From contig NZ_BCTU01000001.1 of assembly GCF_001590925.1 (NCBI RefSeq), positions 1 through 64,000 of the forward strand: a DNA stretch of 64,000 bases. The letters are read 5' to 3'. The translations under genes and the position numbers were made by a program. Under the pieces are notes generated by a model that ran no database searches, was not told the origin of the DNA, and was given only the letters and a program-made list of their open reading frames with translations. Of this stretch, positions 9,483 to 19,744 are shown piece by piece. The stretch's first letter is position 1. Each line of letters begins with the position of its first letter. This DNA comes from Serratia plymuthica NBRC 102599 (GTDB taxonomy: Bacteria; Pseudomonadota; Gammaproteobacteria; Enterobacterales; Enterobacteriaceae).

Positions 9483-10342
9483 AGAAAGTTGGGCCTTTTG
9501 CTGGAATGGGGGCGTTCCTACCGTGGAACACCGCAACCAGCTCAATGTACTCCTGGCGCTGGCGCTTTTGAAGGGTTATGCACGCCTTTGGTGCAAACGA
9601 GTGGTCCAAAGGCCAATTTCAGCGCTGATAAGCAAGGGTAAAGTATTTATTTGGTTTTTAATATCCAATAAAAATGGTTTTGTGGTTTTTTATCCTGTTA
9701 TGATGGCGTGGTGTTAACATTATTGACCTTGTTCAGAACGCTGGGGGCTGCAGATCCTTGCGCACTGATAAGCCAGAGGGAAGGATTACCCGGATAAACT
9801 GTAAAGAAATGATAATACCGGAGTAGTCTGATAGCGGGTTGTCAATCGGCAACCCAAACTGAGTAATATGGAGATATTACATTAGTAATATTTCAGTCTC
9901 TTTCTTAAGTAAAATTTAACTGATTGTTCCCATATTATTCACGTGGGAAATGTTACTAATTGAATTTATTAAAATCATTAAGAGATGAACCTGCGCAACG
10001 CAGTAAATAACTTACTTCTTCTCGAGGATTGGGGAGCTAAAGCCTGTCAGATCGCGGAAATCACGCAGCACGATTGGTGTGGCAATCCAGCATTGTGAAT
10101 GAGTAAAATCTTTGGTTTGGTAAAAATTAAACACTTTCACTAGTAATAAAGCACAGCGTTCTATAAGCATCCGCGATAGATCGCATTTTAAAAGGCGATA
10201 GAGGTAACGAAATATAAGTAATTTTTTTGCCCTCCACTAATGAGTGGGGTACTGTCATGTCAGGCATCGTCCCTTTAAACGATGTCTTAGAAACACACCA
10301 GGGTAGTTTGTAAATTAGAATTCAAAAAGTGAAGAAAACACT
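9483..10342. promoter_or_regulatory. alaA / lrhA intergenic region with long lrhA leader
   Basis: This is 860 nt of AT-rich DNA without a supported normal-sized gene. E. coli lrhA also has an unusually long leader. Visible elements: a perfect stem GTAATAT-GGAG-ATATTAC (9863-9880); AGTAAT or ATTACT motifs scattered on both strands (around 9863, 9894, 9953, 10142, 10216), which could be regulator sites; and close to lrhA a possible 18-codon ORF (10257-10313) containing a 9-bp stem (10262-10287). I could not assign a promoter with confidence. Confidence 0.55.
10257..10313 (+). CDS. Possible 18-residue leader ORF upstream of lrhA
   Basis: An ATG at 10257 opens an 18-codon frame (MSGIVPLNDVLETHQGSL, then TAA) ending 29 nt before lrhA. 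TGGGGT lies about 7 nt upstream and could serve as a ribosome-binding site. The frame contains a 9-bp stem (10262-10270 with 10279-10287, one G-T pair, 8-nt loop). Whether it is translated is unknown; chance ORFs of this size are common. I list it because the combination of SD-like sequence, hairpin and position fits a translation-coupled leader. Confidence 0.3.
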   Translation: MSGIVPLNDVLETHQGSL

Positions 10343-11278
10343 ATGACAACTGCAAATCGTCCGATACTTAATCTCGACCTCGATCTGCTTAGAACCTTTG
10401 TAGCTGTTGCTGATTTGAACACCTTTGCGGCGGCGGCAGTAGCCGTTTGTCGTACCCAATCAGCCGTCAGTCAACAAATGCAGCGGTTAGAGCAACTGGT
10501 TGACAAAGAGTTGTTTGCCCGTCATGGGCGCAACAAATTATTGACCGAACACGGTATTCAGCTTCTCGGCTACGCCAGGAAAATCCTGCGCTTCAACGAT
10601 GAAGCCTGTACCTCTCTGATGTACAACAATATAAAAGGTGTTTTGACTATCGGCGCTTCTGATGATACCGCCGATACCATCCTGCCTTTCCTGCTTAACC
10701 GCGTCACGTCGGTTTATCCTAAGCTGGCGATTGATGTGCGGGTGAAACGCAGCCCGTTTATGCTCGATATGCTGGAAAACGGCGAAGTCGATCTGGCGAT
10801 TACGACGGTGGAAACCGAGGGGCATCCGCACATTGTGCTGCGCACCTCGCCGACCCTGTGGTATTGCTCTGCGGATTACCGTTATCAGGCCGGTGAGCCG
10901 ATCCCATTAGTGGTGATGGACGAACCCAGCCCGTTCCGCTCGATGGCGATCAAACACCTGGATGATGCCGGGATCCCATGGCGCATCGCTTATGTGGCCT
11001 CGACGCTTTCAGCCGTTCGTGCCGCCTGCAAGGCCGGTTTGGGGATCACGGTCCGGCCGATCGAGATGATGAGTCCTGATTTGCGGGTGCTGGGTGCGGT
11101 AGAAGGCTTGCCACCATTGCCAGATACCCAATATGCCCTGTGCAAGGACACGCAGTGTGGCAACGAACTGGCGATGGCGATTTTCAGCGTCGTACAAAAC
11201 GGCAACGACAGTTACAGCTTCAATGGAGCGAGTTCATCCCAGCAGGATGATACTTGCCTGGCCGACGGCGAGGAATAA
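10343..11278 (+). CDS. lrhA: LysR-type transcriptional regulator LrhA (HexA/PecT family)
   Basis: A 311-residue LysR-family regulator. The N-terminal winged HTH covers about residues 10-70 ([20 protein letters not shown], then [15 protein letters not shown]), followed by the periplasmic-binding-like effector domain. In E. coli LrhA represses flhDC motility and fimbriae and affects RpoS; the Serratia and plant-pathogen homologues (HexS, HexA, PecT) control exoenzymes, motility and pigment. The C-terminal tail of about 25 residues is polar and poorly conserved, as is usual in this group. It is followed by a terminator and lies upstream of nuoA, as in E. coli. Autoregulation is known for the E. 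coli protein. Confidence 0.95.
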   Translation: MTTANRPILNLDLDLLRTFVAVADLNTFAAAAVAVCRTQSAVSQQMQRLEQLVDKELFARHGRNKLLTEHGIQLLGYARKILRFNDEACTSLMYNNIKGVLTIGASDDTADTILPFLLNRVTSVYPKLAIDVRVKRSPFMLDMLENGEVDLAITTVETEGHPHIVLRTSPTLWYCSADYRYQAGEPIPLVVMDEPSPFRSMAIKHLDDAGIPWRIAYVASTLSAVRAACKAGLGITVRPIEMMSPDLRVLGAVEGLPPLPDTQYALCKDTQCGNELAMAIFSVVQNGNDSYSFNGASSSQQDDTCLADGEE

Positions 11279-11304
11279 CCTCCCGGCGCGTTAAGCTGCA
11301 CGTT

Positions 11305-11334
11305 AAAACCTCTGCTTCGGTGGAGGTTTTTTTT
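11305..11334 (+). terminator. Rho-independent terminator after lrhA
   Basis: AACCTC (11308-11313 region) pairs with GAGGTT around a UUCG-type loop (GCTTCGGT), preceded by AAAA and followed by eight T. It cleanly ends lrhA before the nuo regulatory region. Confidence 0.88.
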
Positions 11335-11760
11335 GGCCGTAATTTCGGAAAAATTGATTTTATGAAGGTTAGCGTGGATTTGTTAGGCGAAATGGTTATT
11401 TGTTTAACTATTTTCGGTAATGAGAACCGTTATCAGATGGTGAATAAATGGTTTTGTTTGTTTTTTGAACTTGTGGGAATGCGCGTAAAGGCCTGGAATT
11501 AATATGGTTATTTTGGTAATTTATTGCAGGTGTTTTTACGTCTGAATTTGACAAAATTTGTTAAAGGCCCACACTTTTTTTGAGGAATTATGCTGAAAAC
11601 GTGTCCTGGATCAAAAAAATACCCCTAGGTAGTGAGTGGAAGAACAGGAGATTCCTGAGACAATGGTATAGTAAAACTGAAATAAGCATGTTGGTTTATA
11701 TCTATCTGTTTCTACACGGCAATTGACTGACACGATTTAGCCTAAGCCAGTCGCATCAAA

Positions 11761-11770
11761 TGTTAATTAA
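11761..11770. promoter_or_regulatory. Candidate ArcA binding box
   Basis: TGTTAATTAA matches the published ArcA-P consensus WGTTAATTAW at all ten positions and lies 219 nt upstream of nuoA. Anaerobic repression of nuo by ArcA is established in E. coli. AT-rich matches can arise by chance, so binding remains inferred. Confidence 0.55.
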
Positions 11771-11800
11771 ATGATGGGTATGTAAACTAGTGTGTAGATA

Positions 11801-11822
11801 CTTTTGTCAAAGTTGACAAAAG
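11801..11822. repeat. Perfect inverted repeat upstream of nuoA
   Basis: The arms CTTTTGTCAA (11801-11810) and TTGACAAAAG (11813-11822) flank the dinucleotide AG. A 10-bp perfect palindrome with a 2-bp centre is typical of a homodimeric regulator site. I do not recognise the cognate factor. Confidence 0.75.
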
Positions 11823-11988
11823 GTTATAGAAAGGAGTAAAAAGCCCACAGTAAAACGCTGCCTAACTCTCTGTAAAAGCAGTTTGTTTGTGTGGTTAATT
11901 TATCCTTCCCTTAAATCGATGTGGTGCACTAACTGCCAGTTACAAGAGCAGTGCGATCGACGCCACTTTTGATGAGTAAGCATAGAGT

Positions 11989-12426
11989 ATGTCAACAACC
12001 ACTGAAGTTATCGCTCATCACTGGGCGTTCGCCGTATTTCTTGTCATGGCTATCGGGCTTTGCGGCCTTATGCTGCTGGGTGCGTTTTTCCTGGGCGGGA
12101 GAGCCCGCGCGCGCGCCAAACACACCCCGTTTGAATCCGGGATCGACTCGGTCGGTACGGCGCGCATGCGTCTGTCCGCCAAGTTCTACCTGGTCGCCAT
12201 GTTCTTCGTCATTTTCGATGTTGAAGCCTTGTACCTGTATGCCTGGTCGGTCTCCGTTCGCGAGAGTGGTTGGGTGGGCTTTATCGAAGCCGCCATTTTC
12301 ATTTTGGTGCTATTGGCCGGTTTGGTTTATCTGGTGCGTATCGGCGCATTGGATTGGACGCCGTCGCGTTCCAAACGTCTCAGTAAACCAGGCACAATCA
12401 CTAACACCAACCGTCATCCGCAGTAG
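11989..12426 (+). CDS. nuoA: NADH:quinone oxidoreductase subunit A
   Basis: The protein is a small membrane subunit of respiratory complex I (145 residues; E. coli 147). Three hydrophobic helices are visible: about residues 12-36 ([20 protein letters not shown]), 65-85 ([20 protein letters not shown]) and 95-118. The conserved loop between helices 1 and 2 ([23 protein letters not shown]) and the FDVEA acidic motif are present. It sits at the junction of the peripheral and membrane arms. It is the first gene of the nuoA-N operon; the ribosome-binding site is weak, as in other enterics. Confidence 0.98.
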   Translation: MSTTTEVIAHHWAFAVFLVMAIGLCGLMLLGAFFLGGRARARAKHTPFESGIDSVGTARMRLSAKFYLVAMFFVIFDVEALYLYAWSVSVRESGWVGFIEAAIFILVLLAGLVYLVRIGALDWTPSRSKRLSKPGTITNTNRHPQ

Positions 12427-12455
12427 TCATTTGTGGTTAAAAACGAGGCATTAAG

Positions 12456-13130
12456 ATGGACTATACGCTCACCCGCATAGACCCGAACGGTGAGAATGAC
12501 CGTTACCCCCTGCAAAAACAGGAGATCGTCGCCGATCCCCTGGACCAACAGGTTCACCGCACGGTTTACATGGGTAAACTCGAGCATGCGCTGCATGACA
12601 TGGTGAACTGGGGGCGTAAGAACTCTATTTGGCCATATAACTTCGGCCTTTCGTGCTGTTACGTGGAGATGGTGACGTCGTTTACCGCCGTTCACGACGT
12701 GGCGCGTTTCGGTGCTGAAGTATTGCGTGCATCGCCACGCCAGGCTGACCTGATGGTCGTGGCCGGTACTTGCTTCACCAAGATGGCCCCGGTTATTCAG
12801 CGCCTGTACGAACAGATGCTGGAGCCAAAATGGGTTATTTCGATGGGCGCCTGCGCCAACTCCGGCGGCATGTACGATATCTATTCCGTCGTGCAGGGCG
12901 TGGACAAGTTCCTGCCTGTCGACGTGTACATTCCTGGCTGCCCACCGCGCCCGGAAGCCTACATGCAAGCGCTGATGCTGTTGCAGGAATCCATTGGTAA
13001 GGAACGTCGTCCGTTGTCATGGGTTGTCGGCGATCAGGGCGTGTACCGCGCCAATATGCAGTCTGAAAGAGAGCGTAAACACGGCGAGCGTATCGCGGTG
13101 ACCAACCTTCGGACGCCTGACGAGATTTAA
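12456..13130 (+). CDS. nuoB: NADH:quinone oxidoreductase subunit B
   Basis: NuoB carries the terminal [4Fe-4S] cluster N2 of complex I, which passes electrons to quinone. The 224-residue protein shows the cluster cysteines: the tandem pair in [10 protein letters not shown], the Cys of GTCFTKMAP, and PGCPPRPEA near the C-terminus. The conserved [13 protein letters not shown] is also present. The start follows ATTAAG, 29 nt after nuoA. It is soluble and contacts NuoCD and the membrane arm. Confidence 0.99.
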   Translation: MDYTLTRIDPNGENDRYPLQKQEIVADPLDQQVHRTVYMGKLEHALHDMVNWGRKNSIWPYNFGLSCCYVEMVTSFTAVHDVARFGAEVLRASPRQADLMVVAGTCFTKMAPVIQRLYEQMLEPKWVISMGACANSGGMYDIYSVVQGVDKFLPVDVYIPGCPPRPEAYMQALMLLQESIGKERRPLSWVVGDQGVYRANMQSERERKHGERIAVTNLRTPDEI

Positions 13131-13226
13131 GACGTTCATTTAACGTCCATCTTAGTGCGCTATTGGTTAACACAGCGAAAAGTGAACTTGCGGCGAAATA
13201 ACCCTTTAGTGTGGTGAAAAAAAATT

Positions 13227-15023
13227 ATGACAGATTCAACGACGCACGACGCCCTGCCATCATGGCAAACCAGGGATCACCAAGACGATCCGGTGATTGG
13301 CGAACTGCGCAACCGCTTTGGGCCGGAAGCCTTTACTGTTCAGCCCACCCGTACCGGAATGCCCGTGGTATGGGTTAAACCTGACCAGTTACTGGAAGTA
13401 ATGACGTTCCTGAGAAAACAGCCGAAGCCTTATGTCATGCTGTTCGATCTGCATGGCGTAGACGAGCGTCTTCGCACCCACCGCGACGGTTTGCCTGCCG
13501 CGGATTTTTCTGTTTTCTACCATCTGATTTCCATCGAACGTAACCGCGACATCATGCTGAAAGTGGCGCTGTCTGAAAAAGACCTGCACGTGCCCACGGC
13601 GACCAAGGTATTCCCGAATGCCAACTGGTATGAGCGTGAAACCTGGGAAATGTTCGGTATTACCTTCGACGGCCACCCGCACCTGACGCGCATCATGATG
13701 CCGCAGACCTGGGAAGGCCACCCACTGCGTAAAGATTACCCGGCACGCGCCACCGAGTTCGATCCCTTTGTGTTGACCAAACAGAAAGAAGATCTGGAAA
13801 TGGAGTCGCTGACTTTCAAACCGGAAGAGTGGGGCATGAAACGCGGCACCGAAAACGAGGACTTTATGTTCCTCAACCTCGGTCCGAACCACCCGTCTGC
13901 GCACGGTGCGTTCCGTATTATTCTGCAGCTGGACGGCGAAGAGATCGTCGACTGCGTGCCGGATATCGGTTATCACCACCGCGGTGCCGAGAAAATGGGC
14001 GAACGCCAGTCCTGGCACAGCTACATTCCGTACACCGACCGCATCGAATACCTCGGTGGCTGCGTAAACGAAATGCCTTATGTGCTGGCAGTTGAGAAAC
14101 TGGCCGGGATCAAGGTGCCGGATCGCGTTGACACCATCCGCGTAATGCTGTCTGAACTGTTCCGCATCAACAGCCACCTGTTGTACATCAGTACCTTCAT
14201 TCAGGACGTCGGCGCAATGACCCCGGTGTTCTTCGCCTTTACCGACCGTCAGAAAATCTACGATCTGGTTGAAGCGATCACCGGTTTCCGTATGCACCCG
14301 GCCTGGTTCCGCATCGGCGGCGTCGCGCATGATCTGCCGCGCGGTTGGGATCGCCTGCTGCGTGAGTTCCTCGAGTGGATGCCGAAACGTCTGGATTCTT
14401 ACGTCAAGGCCGCGTTGAAGAACAGCATCCTGAAGGGCCGTTCTGTCGGCGTTGCGTCCTACAATGCCAAAGAAGCGCTGGAATGGGGCGTGACCGGCGC
14501 CGGCCTGCGAGCCACCGGCATCGAGTTCGACGTGCGCAAATGGCGCCCGTATTCCGGCTATGAGAATTTCGACTTCGAAATCCCGGTCGGCGACGGCAAC
14601 AGCGACTGCTACACCCGCGTAATGTTGAAGGTGGAAGAGCTGCGCCAGAGTCTGCGCATCCTCGAACAGTGCCTGAACAACATGCCGGAAGGCCCGTTCA
14701 AGGCCGATCACCCGCTGACCACGCCGCCGCCGAAAGAGCGCACGCTGCAGCATATTGAAACGCTGATCACCCACTTCCTGCAGGTTTCCTGGGGCCCGGT
14801 GATGCCAGCCAACGAATCATTCCAGATGATTGAAGCCACTAAAGGGATCAACAGCTACTACCTGACCAGCGACGGCAGCACCATGAGCTACCGCACCCGG
14901 GTACGTACGCCAAGTTTTGCTCACCTGCAGCAAATCCCTGCGGTAATCCGTGGCAGCCTGGTCTCCGACCTGATCGTCTATCTGGGCAGTATCGATTTTG
15001 TAATGTCAGATGTGGACCGCTAA
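13227..15023 (+). CDS. nuoC: NADH:quinone oxidoreductase fused subunit C/D
   Basis: A 598-residue natural fusion of NuoC (about residues 1-175, with [17 protein letters not shown] and GHPLRKDYP) and NuoD (from about 210, with [23 protein letters not shown]). Enterobacteria have this NuoCD fusion, whereas many other bacteria have two genes. The NuoD part provides the quinone site, derived from the hydrogenase large subunit; the conserved His and Tyr region [19 protein letters not shown] is visible. nuoE begins 2 nt after the stop. Confidence 0.98.
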   Translation: MTDSTTHDALPSWQTRDHQDDPVIGELRNRFGPEAFTVQPTRTGMPVVWVKPDQLLEVMTFLRKQPKPYVMLFDLHGVDERLRTHRDGLPAADFSVFYHLISIERNRDIMLKVALSEKDLHVPTATKVFPNANWYERETWEMFGITFDGHPHLTRIMMPQTWEGHPLRKDYPARATEFDPFVLTKQKEDLEMESLTFKPEEWGMKRGTENEDFMFLNLGPNHPSAHGAFRIILQLDGEEIVDCVPDIGYHHRGAEKMGERQSWHSYIPYTDRIEYLGGCVNEMPYVLAVEKLAGIKVPDRVDTIRVMLSELFRINSHLLYISTFIQDVGAMTPVFFAFTDRQKIYDLVEAITGFRMHPAWFRIGGVAHDLPRGWDRLLREFLEWMPKRLDSYVKAALKNSILKGRSVGVASYNAKEALEWGVTGAGLRATGIEFDVRKWRPYSGYENFDFEIPVGDGNSDCYTRVMLKVEELRQSLRILEQCLNNMPEGPFKADHPLTTPPPKERTLQHIETLITHFLQVSWGPVMPANESFQMIEATKGINSYYLTSDGSTMSYRTRVRTPSFAHLQQIPAVIRGSLVSDLIVYLGSIDFVMSDVDR

Positions 15024-15025
15024 CT

Positions 15026-15577
15026 ATGCACTCTCAAAAAGACAATCACGCAGTCAACGATGCGCTTGAGCCAATCAATGCAGCCGCTCCCCAGAGCGGC
15101 GCTGATGCATTTGTACTGAGCGCGGAAGAACGTGATGCGATCGAGCACGAAAAGCACCATTACGAGGATCCACGCGCCGCCTCCATCGAAGCACTGAAAA
15201 TTGTGCAGAAGCAGCGCGGTTGGGTTCCGGACGGTGCGATTTACGCCATCGCGGAAGTGCTGGGCATTCCTGCCAGCGACGTAGAAGGCGTGGCCACGTT
15301 CTACAGCCAGATTTTCCGTCAGCCGGTAGGGCGTCACGTGATCCGTTATTGTGACAGCGTTGTCTGCCACATCACCGGGTACCAGGGCATTCAGGCCGCC
15401 ATCGAGAAAAAACTGAGCATCAAACCGGGTCAAACCACCTTTGATGGTCGCTTCACACTGCTGCCGACCTGTTGCCTGGGCAACTGCGATAAAGGGCCAA
15501 CCATGATGATTGATGAGGATACTCACAGTCAGCTGAAGCCTGAAGATATCGAGAAGCTACTGGAGCAGTATCAATGA
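15026..15577 (+). CDS. nuoE: NADH:quinone oxidoreductase subunit E
   Basis: A 24-kDa type subunit holding the [2Fe-2S] cluster N1a next to the NADH site. The thioredoxin-like fold contains the four cluster cysteines in YCDSVVCHI and [13 protein letters not shown]. At 183 residues it is longer than E. coli NuoE (166); the extra length is an alanine/asparagine-rich N-terminal segment before [20 protein letters not shown]. The start ATG lies 2 nt after nuoCD. The last four bases ATGA overlap nuoF, indicating translational coupling. Confidence 0.98.
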   Translation: MHSQKDNHAVNDALEPINAAAPQSGADAFVLSAEERDAIEHEKHHYEDPRAASIEALKIVQKQRGWVPDGAIYAIAEVLGIPASDVEGVATFYSQIFRQPVGRHVIRYCDSVVCHITGYQGIQAAIEKKLSIKPGQTTFDGRFTLLPTCCLGNCDKGPTMMIDEDTHSQLKPEDIEKLLEQYQ

Positions 15578-16926
15578 TTAAAGACATTGTACGCACTCCC
15601 GAAATGCACCCGCTGACCTGGCGGCTGCGCGATGACAAACAGCCGGTCTGGCTGGATGAATACCGCAGCAAAAACGGTTATGCAGGCGCTGAGAAAGCCA
15701 TCAAGGGCCTGGCCCCGGACGAGATCGTCAACCTGGTGAAAGACGCCGGGCTGAAAGGCCGTGGCGGCGCAGGTTTCTCCACCGGTTTGAAGTGGAGCCT
15801 GATGCCGAAAGACGAATCCATGAACATCCGTTACCTGCTGTGTAACGCCGATGAAATGGAGCCGGGCACCTATAAAGACCGCTTGCTGATGGAGCAACTG
15901 CCGCACCTGCTGGTGGAAGGCATGTTGATTTCCGCGTTCGCGCTGAAAGCCTATCGCGGCTACATCTTCCTGCGTGGCGAATATATCGAGGCGGCGGTGC
16001 ATCTGCGTCGCGCCATCGCTGAAGCGACCGAAGCGGGCCTGCTTGGCAAAAACATCATGGGCAGCGGCTTCGATTTCGAACTGATCGTCCATACCGGCGC
16101 CGGCCGCTATATCTGCGGCGAAGAAACCGCTCTGATCAACTCGCTGGAAGGCCGTCGTGCCAACCCGCGTTCCAAACCGCCTTTCCCGGCTTCCTCCGGC
16201 GTCTGGGGCAAGCCAACCTGCGTAAACAACGTAGAAACCCTGTGCAACGTTCCGGCAATCCTGGCGAACGGCATTGAGTGGTATCAGGGGATCAACGGTG
16301 GCAAAAGCAAGGATGCCGGCACCAAACTGATGGGGTTCTCGGGCCGGGTGAAAAACCCAGGCGTTTGGGAACTGCCGTTTGGCATCACCGCACGTGAAAT
16401 TCTGGAAGATTACGCCGGCGGCATGCGTGACGGTCTGCGCTTCAAAGCCTGGCAGCCAGGCGGCGCGGGCACCGACTTTTTGACCGCCGATCACCTCGAT
16501 CTGCCGATGGATTTCGAGAGCATCGGCAAAGCCGGCAGCCGTCTCGGCACCGCGCTGGCGATGGCGGTGGATCACGAAATCGGCATGGTTCCGCTGGTGC
16601 GTAACCTGGAAGAGTTCTTCGCACGCGAGTCTTGCGGTTGGTGCACGCCATGCCGCGATGGCCTGCCGTGGAGCGTGAAGATCCTGCGCGCGCTGGAGAA
16701 TGGCGAAGGGCAGCCGGGGGATATCGAAACCCTCGAGCAGCTGTGCCGTTCTCTTGGCCCAGGTAAAACCTTCTGCGCTCATGCGCCAGGTGCCGTAGAG
16801 CCACTGCAAAGCGCGATTAAATATTTCCGTGAAGAGTTTGAAGCGGGCATAGCCGTTAAGCACTTCAGCAACGCGCATGCGATTGGCGGTATCCAGCCGA
16901 ACAATCTGCTGAAGCAACGCTGGTAA
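15574..16926 (+). CDS. nuoF: NADH:quinone oxidoreductase subunit F (NADH/FMN binding)
   Basis: NuoF binds NADH and FMN and carries [4Fe-4S] cluster N3; it is the electron entry point of complex I. The 450-residue protein shows the glycine-rich FMN/NADH motif [15 protein letters not shown] (about residues 61-75), [33 protein letters not shown], and the cluster motif [12 protein letters not shown] with a later Cys in [10 protein letters not shown]. The start overlaps the nuoE stop (ATGA). A 79-nt gap with a hairpin follows before nuoG. Confidence 0.99.
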   Translation: MIKDIVRTPEMHPLTWRLRDDKQPVWLDEYRSKNGYAGAEKAIKGLAPDEIVNLVKDAGLKGRGGAGFSTGLKWSLMPKDESMNIRYLLCNADEMEPGTYKDRLLMEQLPHLLVEGMLISAFALKAYRGYIFLRGEYIEAAVHLRRAIAEATEAGLLGKNIMGSGFDFELIVHTGAGRYICGEETALINSLEGRRANPRSKPPFPASSGVWGKPTCVNNVETLCNVPAILANGIEWYQGINGGKSKDAGTKLMGFSGRVKNPGVWELPFGITAREILEDYAGGMRDGLRFKAWQPGGAGTDFLTADHLDLPMDFESIGKAGSRLGTALAMAVDHEIGMVPLVRNLEEFFARESCGWCTPCRDGLPWSVKILRALENGEGQPGDIETLEQLCRSLGPGKTFCAHAPGAVEPLQSAIKYFREEFEAGIAVKHFSNAHAIGGIQPNNLLKQRW

Positions 16927-16967
16927 GCCGGCTCGTTCCGACAACACGGCCAGAATTTTTGATTAAC

Positions 16968-16985
16968 GCCTGCCGCAAGGCAGGC
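16968..16985 (+). repeat. Intercistronic hairpin between nuoF and nuoG
   Basis: GCCTGCC (16968-16974) pairs with GGCAGGC (16979-16985) around GCAA, a stable GNRA tetraloop. With no T-tract it is unlikely to terminate. It may set mRNA processing or stability between nuoF and nuoG, and it ends 5 nt before the GGAAG ribosome-binding site of nuoG. Confidence 0.6.
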
Positions 16986-17005
16986 CACTTGGAAGCATGC
17001 TGACT

Positions 17006-19744
17006 ATGGCTACGATTCATGTAGACGGCAAAGAATACGACGTAGATGGCGCCGACAACCTGCTGCAGGCTTGTCTCTCCCTCGGGCTCGATATTCCTTA
17101 CTTTTGCTGGCATCCGGCGCTGGGAAGCGTCGGCGCTTGCCGCCAATGTGCGGTAAAGCAATACCAAAACGCGGAAGATACGCGTGGCCGTTTGGTGATG
17201 TCTTGTATGACACCGGCATCGGATGGAACCTTTATTTCCATCGACGATTCCGAAGCCAAACAGTTCCGCGAAAGCGTGGTCGAGTGGTTGATGACCAACC
17301 ACCCGCACGACTGTCCGGTATGTGAAGAAGGCGGTAACTGTCACCTGCAGGATATGACAGTAATGACCGGCCACAGCTTCCGTAAATACCGGTTCAGTAA
17401 GCGTACCCACAACAATCAGGAGCTGGGGCCGTTTATCTCGCATGAGATGAACCGCTGTATCGCCTGTTACCGTTGCGTGCGCTACTACAAAGATTACGCG
17501 GATGGTACCGATTTCGGCGTGTACGGCGCGCACGACAACGTCTACTTCGGGCGTACGGAAAGCGGCACGCTGGAAAGCGAGTTCTCCGGTAACCTGGTGG
17601 AAGTGTGTCCGACCGGCGTGTTCACCGACAAAACTCACTCCGAGCGGTATAACCGTAAGTGGGATATGCAGTTTGCGCCAAGCATCTGTCAGCAGTGCAG
17701 CATCGGTTGTAACACCAGCCCAGGCGAGCGCTATGGCGAACTGCGTCGTATCGAAAACCGCTACAACGGCAGCGTGAACCACTATTTCCTGTGTGACCGC
17801 GGCCGCTTTGGCTATGGCTATGTGAACCAGAAAGATCGTCCGCGTCAGCCGCAGCAACTGCGCGGCAATGACTGGATCACCCTGAACGCCGAACAGGCGA
17901 TGCAGGGCGCGGCGGACATTCTGCGTCAGGCAAAGAAAACCATCGGTATCGGCTCGCCACGCGCCAGCCTGGAAAGCAACTTTGCGCTGCGTGAACTGGT
18001 TGGCGCCGAGAATTTCTACACCGGTATTGCCCAGTCTGAGCAGGCACGCCTGAACCTGATGCTGAATGTGCTGCAAAACAGCGGCGTTTACACCCCGGCG
18101 CTGCGCGAAATCGAAGACTACGATGCCGTTCTGGTTCTGGGCGAAGATTTGACCCAGACCGGCGCACGCATCGCGCTGTCGGTTCGCCAGGCCGTGAAGG
18201 GCAAGGCACGTGCGATGGCTGCGGCACAGCGCGTTGCCGACTGGCAGATTGCGGCAATACAAAACATCGGTCAACGCGCCAAACACCCGCTGTTCGTCAC
18301 CAACGTGGATAACACCCGTCTGGACGACATCGCGGCGTGGAACTACCGTGCGCCGGTGGACGATCAGGCTCGCTTTGGTTTTGCCATTGCCCATGCGCTG
18401 GACAACGCAGCGCCGGCGGTCAGCGATTTGGCTGCCGACCTGAACAAGAAAGTTGACATCATCGTGCAGGCACTGACCGATGCGCGCAAACCGCTGATCG
18501 TTACCGGCAGCAACGCCGGCAGCGAAGCCATCATCGAAGCGGCGGCCAACATCGCCAAGGCGCTGAAGGATCGCGGTTCTGACGTTGGCATTACCTTCGT
18601 CGCCAGCGCCGCCAACAGCGTCGGTCTGTCGATGATCGGCGGCGGTTCGCTCGATGAAGCCTTGGCGAAACTGGAAAGCGGCGAAGCCGACACTGCCATC
18701 GTGATGGAAAACGATCTTTACCGTCACGCACCGGCGGCGAAAGTGGACGCTGCACTGGCGAAGGTCAGCAACCTGATCGTGGCCGATCACCAGCGCACCG
18801 CGATCATGGATAAGGCCAACCTTATCCTGTCAGCGGCCAGCTTCGCTGAAAGCGACGGTACGCTGGTCAACCAGGAAGGTCGCGCGCAGCGCTTCTTCCA
18901 GGTTTACGATCCGGCTTACTACGACGATGCGAAGAAAGACGTTTACACCGTGATGCTGGAAAGCTGGCGCTGGATGCACTCGCTGCACTCCACCTACACC
19001 AGCCGCCACGTGGACTGGACGCAGCTTGACGACGTGATCGCCGCCTGCGTCGCGGCGCTACCGCAGTTGCAGGGCATTGTGGAGGCTGCGCCGGATGCAA
19101 GTTTCCGCATTCGCGGCCAGAAGCTGGCCCGTTCTCCGCACCGCTCCAGTGGCCGTACCGCCATGCGTGCCAACATCAGCGTGCATGAACCGCGTCAGCC
19201 GCAGGATAAAGACACCATGTTCTCCTTCTCGATGGAAGGGAACAACAGCCCGCTGGCCGATCGTCAGCAGATCCCGTTCGCCTGGGCGCCAGGCTGGAAC
19301 TCACCGCAGGCATGGAACAAGTTCCAGGCCGAAGTGGGTGGCAAGCTGCGTCATGGCGATCCGGGTATCCGCCTGATCGAAGCAGGGGAGGGTAACCTGG
19401 GCTACTTCACCCACGTGCCTGCCGCCTTTAATCATGCGGAAGGCTGGCGTGTCGCGCCGTATTACCACCTGTTCGGCAGTGATGAAATGTCACAGCGTTC
19501 CGGTGTGATCCAGCAGCGTATGCCAGAAGCTTATGTGATGGTGAACCCGGCCGATGCCGCTGCGCTTGGCGTCAATGCCGGTGCGCTGGTGGAGTTCAGC
19601 TGTGCGGGCCAGCAGCTTCGTCTGCCGGTGCGTCTGAGTGAAACTCTGACCCAGGGCCAGGTTGGTTTGCCGCTTGGCTTGCCAGGGATCCCACCGGTGC
19701 TGGTGGGCGCAACGGTTGAAAATCTGCGGGAGGCAACACGATGA
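17006..19744 (+). CDS. nuoG: NADH:quinone oxidoreductase subunit G
   Basis: The largest complex I subunit (912 residues from this start; E. coli 908). The N-terminus is a ferredoxin-like domain with the [2Fe-2S] N1b cysteines ([17 protein letters not shown], then MSC), followed by the N5 motif ([18 protein letters not shown]), the N4 cluster ([11 protein letters not shown]) and the additional N7 cluster typical of enterobacteria ([15 protein letters not shown] with a distal Cys in YFLCDRGR). The rest is molybdopterin-oxidoreductase-like but without Mo cofactor. The start at 17006 ([11 protein letters not shown]) has GGAAG at a normal distance; an ATG three codons upstream (16997) lies too close to it. 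The stop overlaps nuoH (ATGA). Confidence 0.97.
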   Translation: MATIHVDGKEYDVDGADNLLQACLSLGLDIPYFCWHPALGSVGACRQCAVKQYQNAEDTRGRLVMSCMTPASDGTFISIDDSEAKQFRESVVEWLMTNHPHDCPVCEEGGNCHLQDMTVMTGHSFRKYRFSKRTHNNQELGPFISHEMNRCIACYRCVRYYKDYADGTDFGVYGAHDNVYFGRTESGTLESEFSGNLVEVCPTGVFTDKTHSERYNRKWDMQFAPSICQQCSIGCNTSPGERYGELRRIENRYNGSVNHYFLCDRGRFGYGYVNQKDRPRQPQQLRGNDWITLNAEQAMQGAADILRQAKKTIGIGSPRASLESNFALRELVGAENFYTGIAQSEQARLNLMLNVLQNSGVYTPALREIEDYDAVLVLGEDLTQTGARIALSVRQAVKGKARAMAAAQRVADWQIAAIQNIGQRAKHPLFVTNVDNTRLDDIAAWNYRAPVDDQARFGFAIAHALDNAAPAVSDLAADLNKKVDIIVQALTDARKPLIVTGSNAGSEAIIEAAANIAKALKDRGSDVGITFVASAANSVGLSMIGGGSLDEALAKLESGEADTAIVMENDLYRHAPAAKVDAALAKVSNLIVADHQRTAIMDKANLILSAASFAESDGTLVNQEGRAQRFFQVYDPAYYDDAKKDVYTVMLESWRWMHSLHSTYTSRHVDWTQLDDVIAACVAALPQLQGIVEAAPDASFRIRGQKLARSPHRSSGRTAMRANISVHEPRQPQDKDTMFSFSMEGNNSPLADRQQIPFAWAPGWNSPQAWNKFQAEVGGKLRHGDPGIRLIEAGEGNLGYFTHVPAAFNHAEGWRVAPYYHLFGSDEMSQRSGVIQQRMPEAYVMVNPADAAALGVNAGALVEFSCAGQQLRLPVRLSETLTQGQVGLPLGLPGIPPVLVGATVENLREATR

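Larger units (their letters stand above)
11335..11988 (+). promoter_or_regulatory. nuo operon upstream regulatory region and leader
   Basis: About 650 nt without a supported gene precede nuoA. The E. coli nuo promoter region is similarly long and is controlled by ArcA, NarL, Fnr, IHF and Fis. Here I see an exact ArcA-type box (11761-11770) and a perfect 10-bp inverted repeat (11801-11822). TTGACAAAA occurs twice (11548-11556 and 11813-11821). An AAGGAG at 11831 has no ORF behind it. I did not identify the -10/-35 pair with confidence. Confidence 0.6.

Noticed and set aside
11254-11502. An 82-codon frame overlapping the 3' end of lrhA
   Set aside because: It runs through the lrhA terminator, has no ribosome-binding site and no family resemblance.
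11831-11870. An AAGGAG ribosome-binding-like motif in the nuo leader
   Set aside because: No start codon with an open frame follows at a workable distance.
16865-18790. A 641-codon open frame on the minus strand opposite nuoF/nuoG
   Set aside because: It mirrors the codon bias of nuoF and nuoG, has His/Arg/Gln-rich composition and no recognisable domain. Similar long antisense frames occur opposite nuoCD, nuoI, nuoL, ackA and pta.
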